This document shows, one piece after another, positions 8,276-15,272 of a stretch of DNA of 64,000 nt; position 1 is the stretch's first letter, and every line of letters starts with the position of its first letter. The notes beneath the pieces were generated by a model. The model did no database searches. It saw nothing but the letters and a program-made list of their open reading frames with translations, and was not told where the DNA came from. The stretch covers positions 159,437 to 223,436 of the forward strand of contig PXRT01000010.1 in NCBI GenBank assembly GCA_003020925.1, read 5' to 3'. Source of the stretch: Halobacteriales archaeon QS_6_64_34. GTDB lineage: Archaea; Halobacteriota; Halobacteria; Halobacteriales; Haloarculaceae. A program made the position numbers and the translations under genes.

Positions 8276-10267
8276 ATGGGTCGACAGATGGAGCTCGAAT
8301 CGGTACCGGGCGTCGGGGCGAAGACGGCCGAGGCGTTGCGCGAACTCGACGACCCCGAGCGGGCCCTGAGCGAGGGCGACGTGGCCGCGCTCTCCCGGGC
8401 CCCCGGCATCAGCGAGGGGCGGGCCGCCCACATCGCTCGCGGCGCGATTCGGGCCGAACACGACGACCCCGGCGGCTTCGCCGCCACGCCGCGGGCCGGA
8501 GAGCTGTACGAGGCGGCTCTTGCCCTGCTCCAGGAGCGCACCGTCACCGACTACGGCGCCAAGCGCCTGGAAACCCTCTACCCGAGCGGCGCCCGAAGTC
8601 GCATCGACGAAGTCCGGGCCTTCACCGAGCGGGCGCTCGCCCGCGAGCCCACGCCCGAGGTCCGCGAGGCGCTCGCCGGCGTCGAGCCGCTGGTCGAGCC
8701 CGGCGACGTGCGGGTCCGGGACCGCTGTCTGGCGACCGGCGACGCCGAAACGTACGCCGAGGCGCAGTCGGCGATTCCGGAGGTGAGCGTCGAACTCGTC
8801 GACGACGCCCGCCAGCTGGCCGAACTCGGACGCTCGTACGCGACCGTGGTCGTGCTGGACGAGGCCTTTGCCGGCGTCGACGTCGAGGGGGACGTACGCG
8901 TCGAGCCCGACGCACTCGGGGAGCCGGCCTCTGTCGTCCCCGAACGCGTCCTCACATTTTTCGCCCGGAACCGCGACGCGGTGCGGGCTGCCATCGCGGT
9001 CCACCGCGCGGCCGCCCTCGACCCGGACTGTGACCTCGACGCCCTCGCCGACGCCATAGACCAGCTCGATGCGGACGGGTCGGTCCGTGGCGACGCGGAA
9101 CTCGACCGGCTCTCGACGGCGGTCGACGACCTCGATGCGGCCGTCTCGGCCGCCGAGAGCGTGGCCAACGACCACCTGCGGGAGGCCATCGAGGAACGGG
9201 ACGTCACCATCGAGGGGACGGACCTGCTGTCGCTGGTCGAGCGGGGCGCGGGCGTGGACTCGCTGCTGGACAGGGAGCTGGCCGACGAGTACGCCGCCGC
9301 CGTCGAGCGGGCGCGGGACCATCTCGTCGAGGCGCTCGCCCTGTGCGAGACGGAGTCGATGGCCCGCCGGGCGTTCCCCGACGAGCCCACCTATCCGGTC
9401 GAACACGAGGAGCGGGTCGTCTCCCGGTTGCGCGAGGAGCTGACCGCGACGCGGGACCGCCGGGCGACCGAGCAAAAACGCGCGATTGCGGACGAGCTGG
9501 CGGCGATGCGGCCCGCCGCCGAGGCGCTGGTCGATGCGGCCCTGGAACTCGACGTGGAGCTTGCAGTCGCCCGTTTCGCCGCCGACTTCGACTGTACGAC
9601 GGCGGAACTGACCGACGAGCCCGGTTTTGCCATCGCGGGCGGTCGGTCGCCGCTGCTGGACGTGCCCTTCGCCGAGGTCGAACCAGTCGACTACGCCGTC
9701 GACGGCGTCACCGTCCTCTCGGGGGTCAACAGCGGGGGCAAGACCTCGACGCTCGACCTGGTCGCGCTCGTGACTATCCTGGCCCACATGGGGTTGCCCG
9801 TCCCCGCCGAGTCGGCCCGTGTCGGGCGGATTTCGGAACTCCACTACCACGCCAAGACCCAGGGAACGCTCGACGCTGGCGCCTTCGAGACGACGCTGCG
9901 GGACTTCGGCGACCTCGTCACCGATGTCTCCGCTGACCGGCCCGTGCTCGTGCTCGTGGACGAACTCGAATCGATTACGGAGCCCGGCGCGGCCGCGACC
10001 ATCATCGCCGGTATCCTGGAATCGCTGGCCGAGCGGGAGGTCGCCGGCGTCTTCGTTTCCCACCTCGCCGAGGATATCGTCGCCGCTGCGGATGCGGACC
10101 TCTCCGTTGACGGCATCCGGGCCGAGGGGCTGGTCGACGGCGAGTTGCGCGTCAATCGGTCGCCCGTCAAAGGGGAACTGGCCCGCTCGACCCCCGAACT
10201 CATCGTCGAGAAACTCGCCGAGGACGGCGACGGGTTCTACGCCGGGTTGCTAGAGAAGTTCGAGTAG
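8276..10267 (+). CDS. MutS-related ATPase with N-terminal helix-hairpin-helix
   Basis: About 660 residues. The N-terminus has a helix-hairpin-helix pair (ESVPGVGAKTAEALREL and ALSRAPGISEGRAAHIARG, residues about 7-65). A long helical core of the MutS clamp/lever type follows, then the MutS ATPase with Walker A GVNSGGKTST near residue 485 and Walker B VLVLVDELES near 560. There is no mismatch-recognition domain and no C-terminal Smr nuclease, so it differs from both MutS1 and bacterial MutS2. The role may be recombination or branched-DNA handling rather than classical mismatch repair; that is inference. ATG 8276 is used, and ATG 8288 is nearly as good. A hairpin follows the stop. Confidence 0.8.
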   Translation: MGRQMELESVPGVGAKTAEALRELDDPERALSEGDVAALSRAPGISEGRAAHIARGAIRAEHDDPGGFAATPRAGELYEAALALLQERTVTDYGAKRLETLYPSGARSRIDEVRAFTERALAREPTPEVREALAGVEPLVEPGDVRVRDRCLATGDAETYAEAQSAIPEVSVELVDDARQLAELGRSYATVVVLDEAFAGVDVEGDVRVEPDALGEPASVVPERVLTFFARNRDAVRAAIAVHRAAALDPDCDLDALADAIDQLDADGSVRGDAELDRLSTAVDDLDAAVSAAESVANDHLREAIEERDVTIEGTDLLSLVERGAGVDSLLDRELADEYAAAVERARDHLVEALALCETESMARRAFPDEPTYPVEHEERVVSRLREELTATRDRRATEQKRAIADELAAMRPAAEALVDAALELDVELAVARFAADFDCTTAELTDEPGFAIAGGRSPLLDVPFAEVEPVDYAVDGVTVLSGVNSGGKTSTLDLVALVTILAHMGLPVPAESARVGRISELHYHAKTQGTLDAGAFETTLRDFGDLVTDVSADRPVLVLVDELESITEPGAAATIIAGILESLAEREVAGVFVSHLAEDIVAAADADLSVDGIRAEGLVDGELRVNRSPVKGELARSTPELIVEKLAEDGDGFYAGLLEKFE

Positions 10268-10269
10268 TG

Positions 10270-10298
10270 CGAGGAACCGACCGCAGGGAGGTTCCTCG
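10270..10298 (+). terminator. Hairpin just after the MutS-like gene
   Basis: CGAGGAACC and GGTTCCTCG form a perfect 9-base stem with an 11-base loop, starting three bases after the stop codon and followed by AAAA rather than a T-run. It is probably an RNA end structure or insulator before the orc gene. Confidence 0.45.
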
Positions 10299-10332
10299 AA
10301 AATGCGGTCGCCGCCGATGGGGACCGAAGTTC

Positions 10333-10387
10333 CACTTTCACTATCGGTGGCAAATGGTTAAGTGGGCAGCGAAGCTCGGTGAAAGTG
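10333..10387 (+). promoter_or_regulatory. Inverted repeat around the orc1/cdc6 promoter
   Basis: CACTTTCAC at 10333-10341 and its exact complement GTGAAAGTG at 10379-10387 flank an AT-rich box (GGTTAAG near 10356) placed about 30 bases before ATG 10388. The second arm touches the start codon. This layout could be an operator for self-control by the Orc protein or part of an origin. I do not see the long G-run of a standard haloarchaeal origin recognition box. Confidence 0.35.
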
Positions 10388-11515
10388 ATGAGTGACAATC
10401 CTGAGGAGGACATGCTCGGCTGGGACGAGTCCGTCTTCAGGGACGAACACGTCTTCGAGATAGACTGGCTGCCGGAGACGTTCAAACACCGCGAGAGTCA
10501 GATGGAGACGCTAAAGTACGCCCTACGGCCCGCTGTCCGTGGCTCTCGCCCCCTGAACGTCATCGCCCGGGGCCCGCCCGGCACCGGCAAGACCACCGCG
10601 ACCCAGATTCTCTTCGACGAGCTGACCGCCCAGACCGACGTCCAGGCGGTGCGGGTCAACTGCCAGGTCGACTCGACGCGCTATGCCGTCTTCTCGCGGC
10701 TCTTCGCCGAAATCTTCGACTACGAACCGCCCTCCTCGGGCATCTCCTTCAAGAAGCTCTTCTCCCAGATTACCGACAAGCTCGTCGCGGAAGACGAGGT
10801 GCTCGTCGTGGCGCTTGACGACGTGAACTATCTCTTCTACGAGTCCGAAGCGAGCGACACGCTGTACTCCCTGTTGCGCGCCCACGAGGCGCACTCGGGC
10901 GCCCGCGTCGGCGTCATCTGTGTCTCCTCGGACCTCGAACTCGACGTCATCGAGGAACTCGACACCCGGGTGCAGTCGGTGTTCCGCCCCGAAGAGGTCT
11001 ACTTCAACAAGTACGGCCAGGCCGAAATCGTCGACATCCTCGACGAGCGCGTCGAGCGCGGCTTCAACGAGGGCGTCGTCGGGCCCACGGTGCTCGACCG
11101 CGTCGCCGAACTCACCGCCGAGCAGGGCGGCGACCTGCGCGTGGGCATCGACCTCCTGCGGCGGGCCGGGATGAACGCCGAGATGCGCGCCTCCCGCAAC
11201 GTCGAACTGGAGGACGTCGAGTCGGCTTACGACACATCGAAGTACGTCCACCTCTCGCGGCGCCTGCGGGAACTCTCGGACTCCGAGCGGGCGCTGGTGG
11301 AGGTCATCGCCGACCACGACGGCAAACAGGCCGGCGACATCTACGACGCCTTTGACGACAAAAGCGGGCTGGGCTACACGCGCTACTCCGAGATAATCAA
11401 CAAGCTCGACCAGCTCGGCATCATCGACGCCGACTACACCGACGTGGAGGGACGGGGCCGCTCGCGCCAGTTGACGCTCAACTACGATGCCGACGCGGTA
11501 CTCGAGCGACTCTAA
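10388..11515 (+). CDS. Orc1/Cdc6-type replication initiator
   Basis: A 375-residue AAA+ protein with Walker A GPPGTGKTT at about residues 61-69, Walker B VVALDDVNYL near 140-149, an arginine-bearing sensor region, and a C-terminal winged-helix domain (about 290-375, with GLGYTRYSEIINKLDQLGII). These proteins bind origin DNA and help load the MCM helicase. Haloarchaea carry many orc paralogues, and only some have an active origin next to them. The upstream 120 bases are short for an origin but contain inverted repeats. ATG 10388 is preferred over a GTG at 10379 because the latter lies inside the inverted repeat. Confidence 0.85.
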   Translation: MSDNPEEDMLGWDESVFRDEHVFEIDWLPETFKHRESQMETLKYALRPAVRGSRPLNVIARGPPGTGKTTATQILFDELTAQTDVQAVRVNCQVDSTRYAVFSRLFAEIFDYEPPSSGISFKKLFSQITDKLVAEDEVLVVALDDVNYLFYESEASDTLYSLLRAHEAHSGARVGVICVSSDLELDVIEELDTRVQSVFRPEEVYFNKYGQAEIVDILDERVERGFNEGVVGPTVLDRVAELTAEQGGDLRVGIDLLRRAGMNAEMRASRNVELEDVESAYDTSKYVHLSRRLRELSDSERALVEVIADHDGKQAGDIYDAFDDKSGLGYTRYSEIINKLDQLGIIDADYTDVEGRGRSRQLTLNYDADAVLERL

Positions 11516-11726
11516 TCAAGCTGTTCGAAGGTCTTCTCGGCCCACCGGACGGCGTAGTCGGCGCCGTGGTCCTCGTAGGCGGCCGTATCCAGCGCCGCGA
11601 ACGGTGTGGGGAGTTCCAGCCCGTGTTTGGCGGCGCTGCAGGCCAGCTCCGCAGCGGCGGCGAAGCCGGTCTGGCCGCGAGCGAGTTCCGACGAGAGGTC
11701 CCCCAGTCGCGCTCGCTGAACATCTA
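11512..11726 (-). pseudogene. C-terminal remnant of an unknown protein
   Basis: Minus-strand sequence with clear coding character reads DVQRARLGDLSSELARGQTG, later GLELPTPFAALDTAAYEDHG, and ends AEKTFEQLD before a TAG that overlaps the orc stop. No ATG, GTG or TTG start is found in frame, and the upstream DNA belongs to another small gene in a different frame. It is best read as the tail of a truncated gene; the family is not recognised. Confidence 0.4.
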
Positions 11727-11819
11727 CGCCGAGAACACGACGAGGTTCGCGACGATGGCGACCGAAAGCAGTGCGGCGACAGCGATGGTTCCCAGGACGA
11801 TTTTCGTTGCCGTACTCAT
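11724..11819 (-). CDS. 31-residue single-helix membrane protein
   Basis: MSTATKIVLGTIAVAALLSV begins this short protein, which is almost entirely one transmembrane helix. On the minus strand a TTTAATG box about 27 bases before the ATG supports a leaderless transcript. Short one-helix proteins of this kind are common in haloarchaea; the function is unknown. Confidence 0.55.
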   Translation of the reverse strand: MSTATKIVLGTIAVAALLSVAIVANLVVFSA

Positions 11820-11884
11820 GTGAGCCCGTATCGCAGGCCGCGCATTAAACCTTGAGAAAGCCGCGTGGCTGGCCAGTTTTGCTC

Positions 11885-12928
11885 CTACTCTCTGCGGTCT
11901 TCCAGCCGGCCCTGTGGCACGGCGTCGTCGTCGCTGCCGGGCGCGGTGTCCTCGTCGTCGTCCGGGGTCGCGTACTCGCGGACGTACGCGAGCAGGTCTT
12001 CGGGCGACGTCTCGACGCCCTGTCGGGCGAAGAAGTTCGCGACGTTGCGACAGTCCCGTTCGAGGAACTCCTCGGCGTTGGGGTGATGGACCGTCACCGC
12101 CTGCCCGAGGTCGATGATGTACAGTTGGCCCTCGTGGAAGACGATGTTGTACTCCGAGAGGTCTCCGTGGACGAGGCCGGCGTCGTAGAGCCGCCGGAGG
12201 TACTCCGTGACGACCTCGTAGGCGGTGTCGGGGTTCTCGATGTGGACCTCGCTGAGCCGCTTGGCTCTGCCTTCTTCGGTGCCCAGATACTCCATCACGA
12301 GGACGTTGCGCTCGACCGCGATTGGTTTCGGCGTGCGCACCCCGGCCCGGCGAGCGCGCTTGAGGTTCGAGGACTCCTTGCGGACCCAGGCGGTGACGAC
12401 TTTCTTCTTGTCGGAGCCGATACCCTCGAAGCGGGGGTCGCCGTCGAGATACCCCCGCATATCCTTGAAGTCGGAGGCGTTGATGCGGTAGACCTTGACT
12501 GCGACCTCGTGGCCTCGCGGCTCCGTCCCCTCGCCGTCGTCTCGCGGGCTCCGCCCGCTCGATTGGTCCGCGGAGCTTCGCTCCGCGCTACTCGACTGTC
12601 CCGAGGCGCTACGCGCCTCGCTACCCGAGAGCGCGGTGTAGACGTTGGCCTCCTTGCCCGTCGAGATGGGGCCCCCGAACGCGTCGATGTGGCCGTCCTG
12701 GACGAGCTTATACAGCGCGCCGTAGGTGGCGTCGTCGAAGACGCTGGCCTCGACCTTGAACTGGTCGGCGTCCTTGATTCGCTCGCGGAACTGGCTGAAC
12801 TCCCGGTCCCGCTTGCGGGCGATGCGGTCGGCGTCGGTGTCGCTGACGTCTATCTCCTCCCACTCGTCGCCGACACCGTCGACGTCCTCGGTTTCGAGCA
12901 GTCCGAACTCGGCCTCGCTGTCGGTCAC
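11885..12928 (-). CDS. rio1: RIO1-type serine protein kinase
   Basis: Atypical kinase/ATPase of late small-subunit ribosome maturation. The 347-residue protein shows the RIO glycine-rich loop STGKEANVYTAL (about residues 85-96), the catalytic lysine in EVAVKVYRI (about 140-148), the catalytic loop LVHGDLSEYNIV and the metal-binding IIDLGQAV. Its GTG start at 12928 lies 41 bases after the aIF-1A stop, a pairing often conserved in archaea. Unusual: between the glycine loop and the catalytic lysine is a Ser/Arg-rich insert of about 40 residues that is encoded by three back-to-back DNA palindromes (12,544-12,619). Confidence 0.9.
   Translation of the reverse strand: MTDSEAEFGLLETEDVDGVGDEWEEIDVSDTDADRIARKRDREFSQFRERIKDADQFKVEASVFDDATYGALYKLVQDGHIDAFGGPISTGKEANVYTALSGSEARSASGQSSSAERSSADQSSGRSPRDDGEGTEPRGHEVAVKVYRINASDFKDMRGYLDGDPRFEGIGSDKKKVVTAWVRKESSNLKRARRAGVRTPKPIAVERNVLVMEYLGTEEGRAKRLSEVHIENPDTAYEVVTEYLRRLYDAGLVHGDLSEYNIVFHEGQLYIIDLGQAVTVHHPNAEEFLERDCRNVANFFARQGVETSPEDLLAYVREYATPDDDEDTAPGSDDDAVPQGRLEDRRE
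12544..12619. repeat. Three tandem palindromes inside rio1
   Basis: Perfect short hairpins follow one another: 12,544-12,558 (GCGGG stem, loop CTCCG), 12,570-12,586 (GCGGAGC stem, loop TTC) and 12,603-12,619 (GAGGCGC stem, loop TAC). They keep the rio1 frame open. Similar mini-palindromes are seen near 15,219, 15,243, 20,990 and 21,093. Confidence 0.7.
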
Positions 12929-12969
12929 GTCTCGGCCCCCGTCGACGCTGTGGCGCGGTGCATGCGACG

Positions 12970-13257
12970 CTACTCCTTGATGTGGCCCTCCTCGCGGAGC
13001 TGGTCTGCGTCCTGTTTCTCGTAGCGCCAGGTGATGTCGGCTTTCTCGTCCTGCCAGTCCCACGGCTCGACGAGAACCACGTCGTCCTCGCGAATCCAGA
13101 TGCGCTTTTGCATCTTGCCCGGAATCCGGGCTGTGCGTTCCACCCCGTCCATACAGCGGACTCGCACACGATTCGCCCCGAGCATGTTGGTGACGACGGC
13201 GAACACCTCGCTGTCGTCAGGCATCCGCAGGTCCTTCCGGCCCTCATTGTCGCCCAT
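12970..13257 (-). CDS. eif1A: Translation initiation factor aIF-1A
   Basis: A 95-residue S1/OB-fold factor that binds the A site of the small ribosomal subunit during start-codon selection. The family core [20 protein letters not shown] and [20 protein letters not shown] is fully present, followed by the acidic tail [13 protein letters not shown] 13257 ([15 protein letters not shown]) matches the usual archaeal length, and an AT-rich box lies about 30 bases upstream. rio1 follows on the same strand. Confidence 0.95.
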   Translation of the reverse strand: MGDNEGRKDLRMPDDSEVFAVVTNMLGANRVRVRCMDGVERTARIPGKMQKRIWIREDDVVLVEPWDWQDEKADITWRYEKQDADQLREEGHIKE

Positions 13258-13361
13258 ATGCGGGTGTTCGGTCCCGGGAGGGTTAAGTTTTGTACGATTG
13301 AGCGCGCCGAGAGCGCCGGGAAGTGGCAAGGCCCAAGACCCGGCCAGCAGAACGGTCGGCA

Positions 13362-13775
13362 ATGACACTGACACTGCCGGCCGACGCCGCTGCGTGGGCC
13401 GACACCTGGCGCGACCGCATCAACGACCGGGCGGACTTCGCCGCCGCTGCCGCCGACTTCGAGGCGACCTTTCTGTTCGAGATACTGGCCGACGACCGCT
13501 ACGACGGCGACCCCGTTCGGTTCCGCGTCACGCTCGCCGACGGCGCCTGTACCGACGCCGAACTCGTCGACGGGGACGCCGACTACGACTTCGCGATGCG
13601 TGGCCACTACGACGCCTGGGCGGCCCTGTTGTCGGGCGAACTCGACGTTTCCGCGTCGGTCATGGACGGCACCTTCGACGTCGAGGGCAACACGATGACG
13701 CTGCTGCAGCGCCAGGACGCCGTCTCGGAGATGGTCGCTGCCGCCCAGTCCATCGATACCGAGTTCGAGGGCTGA
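13362..13775 (+). CDS. SCP2 sterol-carrier-domain protein
   Basis: A 137-residue single-domain protein with the SCP2 pattern: an amphipathic N-terminal helix, then strands ending in [18 protein letters not shown] and the lipid-pocket region [20 protein letters not shown], closing with a helix near [13 protein letters not shown]. Proteins of this family bind hydrophobic ligands; the archaeal role is unknown. ATG 13362 is preferred over the upstream ATG at 13323, which would run into the divergent aIF-1A promoter. Confidence 0.7.
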   Translation: MTLTLPADAAAWADTWRDRINDRADFAAAAADFEATFLFEILADDRYDGDPVRFRVTLADGACTDAELVDGDADYDFAMRGHYDAWAALLSGELDVSASVMDGTFDVEGNTMTLLQRQDAVSEMVAAAQSIDTEFEG

Positions 13776-13856
13776 GTCTCTCACATCACAACTCTGTCTC
13801 TGCGCTTCAGCGATCCGACGCCCGGAAAGCGAGTCCAGGTCGGGGCCGGTGTTTCA

Positions 13857-14183
13857 CTACGCGTCCGTACGCTGCTCCGGATAGACCTGCGGAATCGCTA
13901 TTGCGATAACAGCAAGCAAGACGAATCCGAGAGTGTACGTGAACGCGAGGTCGGTCCCCAGTACCGCCTACGCACCAACCAGCAGGGACATCCCACCGAT
14001 CGTCCGCAGTATCGCCGTCCGGCCGACATGCCGAACCGGGAGCAGGAGAGCGGCGACGACCACCACCCCGTACAGGAACAGGAGGGGGACCGGCGCGTCA
14101 GGGCTGGCGAGGACAACCACGGCGAGCAACAGTACGACAGTTTTCCACAGGGACCGAACGTGGATATGGTCGTTGATTTCCAT
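13857..14183 (-). pseudogene. Small membrane protein interrupted by an in-frame TAG
   Basis: From ATG 14183 the frame reads MEINDHIHVRSLWKTVVLLL and continues through two hydrophobic segments to LLVGA, then meets TAG at 13,968-13,970. The same frame goes on without a shift as AVLGTDLAFTYTLGFVLLAV to a natural stop at 13,857. A single nonsense change therefore splits a four-helix protein of about 107 residues. A 71-residue truncated form may still be made. Family not recognised. Confidence 0.6.
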
Positions 14184-14249
14184 TATCGCAGTAGGCTAGT
14201 TTCTGGAAGAAGGTTTTATTTTACGGGTGAAAAATACTGTGCTGCCCGG

Positions 14250-14408
14250 TTATCCAGGCGCTCCAGTCGGCGGTGCCGCAAACGCTATAGCGATGGCTAG
14301 AAGAATCAGCGCACCGAGTACTTCCCCGCCAGTAGAGTTCGGATGTGGACCGCCCCATCCGTGAATGTCCCACAATATGTCATCTTTGATATTGTACAGT
14401 TGCGGCAA
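14250..14408 (-). CDS. Possible 52-residue membrane protein
   Basis: A minus-strand frame between two stops ends in TGGEVLGALILLAIAIAFAA and PPTGAPG, which is one clean transmembrane helix. Only a TTG (14,408) or an internal TTG is available as a start, so it may be a remnant. It lies in the AT-richer gap upstream of the broken membrane gene and could be related to that decayed locus. Confidence 0.3.
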   Translation of the reverse strand: MPQLYNIKDDILWDIHGWGGPHPNSTGGEVLGALILLAIAIAFAAPPTGAPG

Positions 14409-14463
14409 TTAGAAACAGCGGATACGTCGGCATAACCGACGGACTTTTTCCGCCGACCCGCCC

Positions 14464-14685
14464 ATGACGGGTATGTTCGACAAACTCGGTGCCGTCGGCA
14501 CCGCCGGCATCGTCGTGCTGCTCGCCGGTATCTGTCTCGTCGCGTGGCAGAACATCATTCTCGCCGCCGGGCTCGCGCTCGTCGTCGCGGGCCTGGGTCT
14601 GGTCGTCTACGGACTCGTCTCCAGCCTGCTGGGCGCGTTCGGGATGGGAATGGGCGGCGGTCCCGGTCCCGGCGGAATGCCCTGA
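14464..14685 (+). CDS. Small two-helix membrane protein (DUF7470-like)
   Basis: 73 residues with two hydrophobic helices (AGIVVLLAGICLVAW and GLALVVAGLGLVVYGLVSSL) and a Gly/Met-rich tail ending GPGPGGMP. The pattern of short hydrophobic pair plus glycine tail is common to a haloarchaeal family I believe to be DUF7470. The start could also be the second ATG, at 14,473. No function is known. Confidence 0.55.
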   Translation: MTGMFDKLGAVGTAGIVVLLAGICLVAWQNIILAAGLALVVAGLGLVVYGLVSSLLGAFGMGMGGGPGPGGMP

Positions 14686-14694
14686 GCTCGGCAG

Positions 14695-15204
14695 TCAGTT
14701 CTCGCTCGCCGGCCGGTCGGCCCGATGTTCGCTGATAATCTGGTCGACCATCTCCGCCTTCTGCGCTTTCTGCCGGTCCTCGGCCCGCTCCGCCCAGTCT
14801 TCGATGGCGTCCTCGACGGCCTGTTCCTTGGCGACGGCGAGTTCGTCGACTTCCTGGACGGGCACCATCTCGGCCGGCGCGACCGGGATGTCGTGGTCGA
14901 ACAGCACCTCGTCGGCGATATCCGAGAGGTTTCCGTCCCGGAGGACGAGCCGGGGATTGACAGCAGAGAGCCGCTGGGCGGTGGATTTTCCCGCGCCGGA
15001 GGCGTCCCGAAACATGACGATGTCGCCCTCGACCAGCCCGAACTCCTCGTCGGCCTCGTCGATAGCGTCGCGGGTGAACTGCTCGACGACCTTCACTGAC
15101 ACCAGCCCCTCCTTCTCGTCGGCGACATCGGCGAAGTTCGAGTGGTCGAGCTTCCAGAGCGATTTCAGCCGGTCGAGCTTCTCGGCCAGTTCCTCGCGCC
15201 CCAC
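14695..15204 (-). CDS. Stand-alone DUF460-like C-terminal domain
   Basis: A 169-residue acidic protein. The central part (VMFRDASGAGKSTAQRL, then RLVLRDGNLSDIADEVLFDH) and the helical tail (LAVAKEQAVEDAIEDWAERA) resemble the C-terminal region of archaeal DUF460 proteins, which normally exceed 600 residues and carry an RNase H-like nuclease domain in front. Here only the tail exists, starting at a GTG next to a cluster of palindromes, so it may be a truncated remnant that remains translatable. The family match is from memory of the motif. Confidence 0.45.
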   Translation of the reverse strand: MGREELAEKLDRLKSLWKLDHSNFADVADEKEGLVSVKVVEQFTRDAIDEADEEFGLVEGDIVMFRDASGAGKSTAQRLSAVNPRLVLRDGNLSDIADEVLFDHDIPVAPAEMVPVQEVDELAVAKEQAVEDAIEDWAERAEDRQKAQKAEMVDQIISEHRADRPASEN

Positions 15205-15272
15205 GGCTCGCTCTACTCGCGGCTTCGCCGCTCGCTGTTTCCGAGGCGCTGAGCATCGCGAAGCGCCTCGCT
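15205..15272. repeat. Palindrome cluster between DUF460-like and Bat-type genes
   Basis: Two hairpins lie in the gap: 15,219-15,231 (GCGGC / GCCGC) and 15,243-15,269 (AGGCGCT / AGCGCCT around a GC-rich loop). They are the same type as those inside rio1 and sit exactly where the DUF460-like protein loses its N-terminal part. Confidence 0.5.

Noticed and set aside
8057..10063. 668-codon open frame opposite the MutS-like gene
   Set aside because: Antisense shadow of a high-GC gene; no motif, and the plus strand has intact HhH and ATPase motifs.
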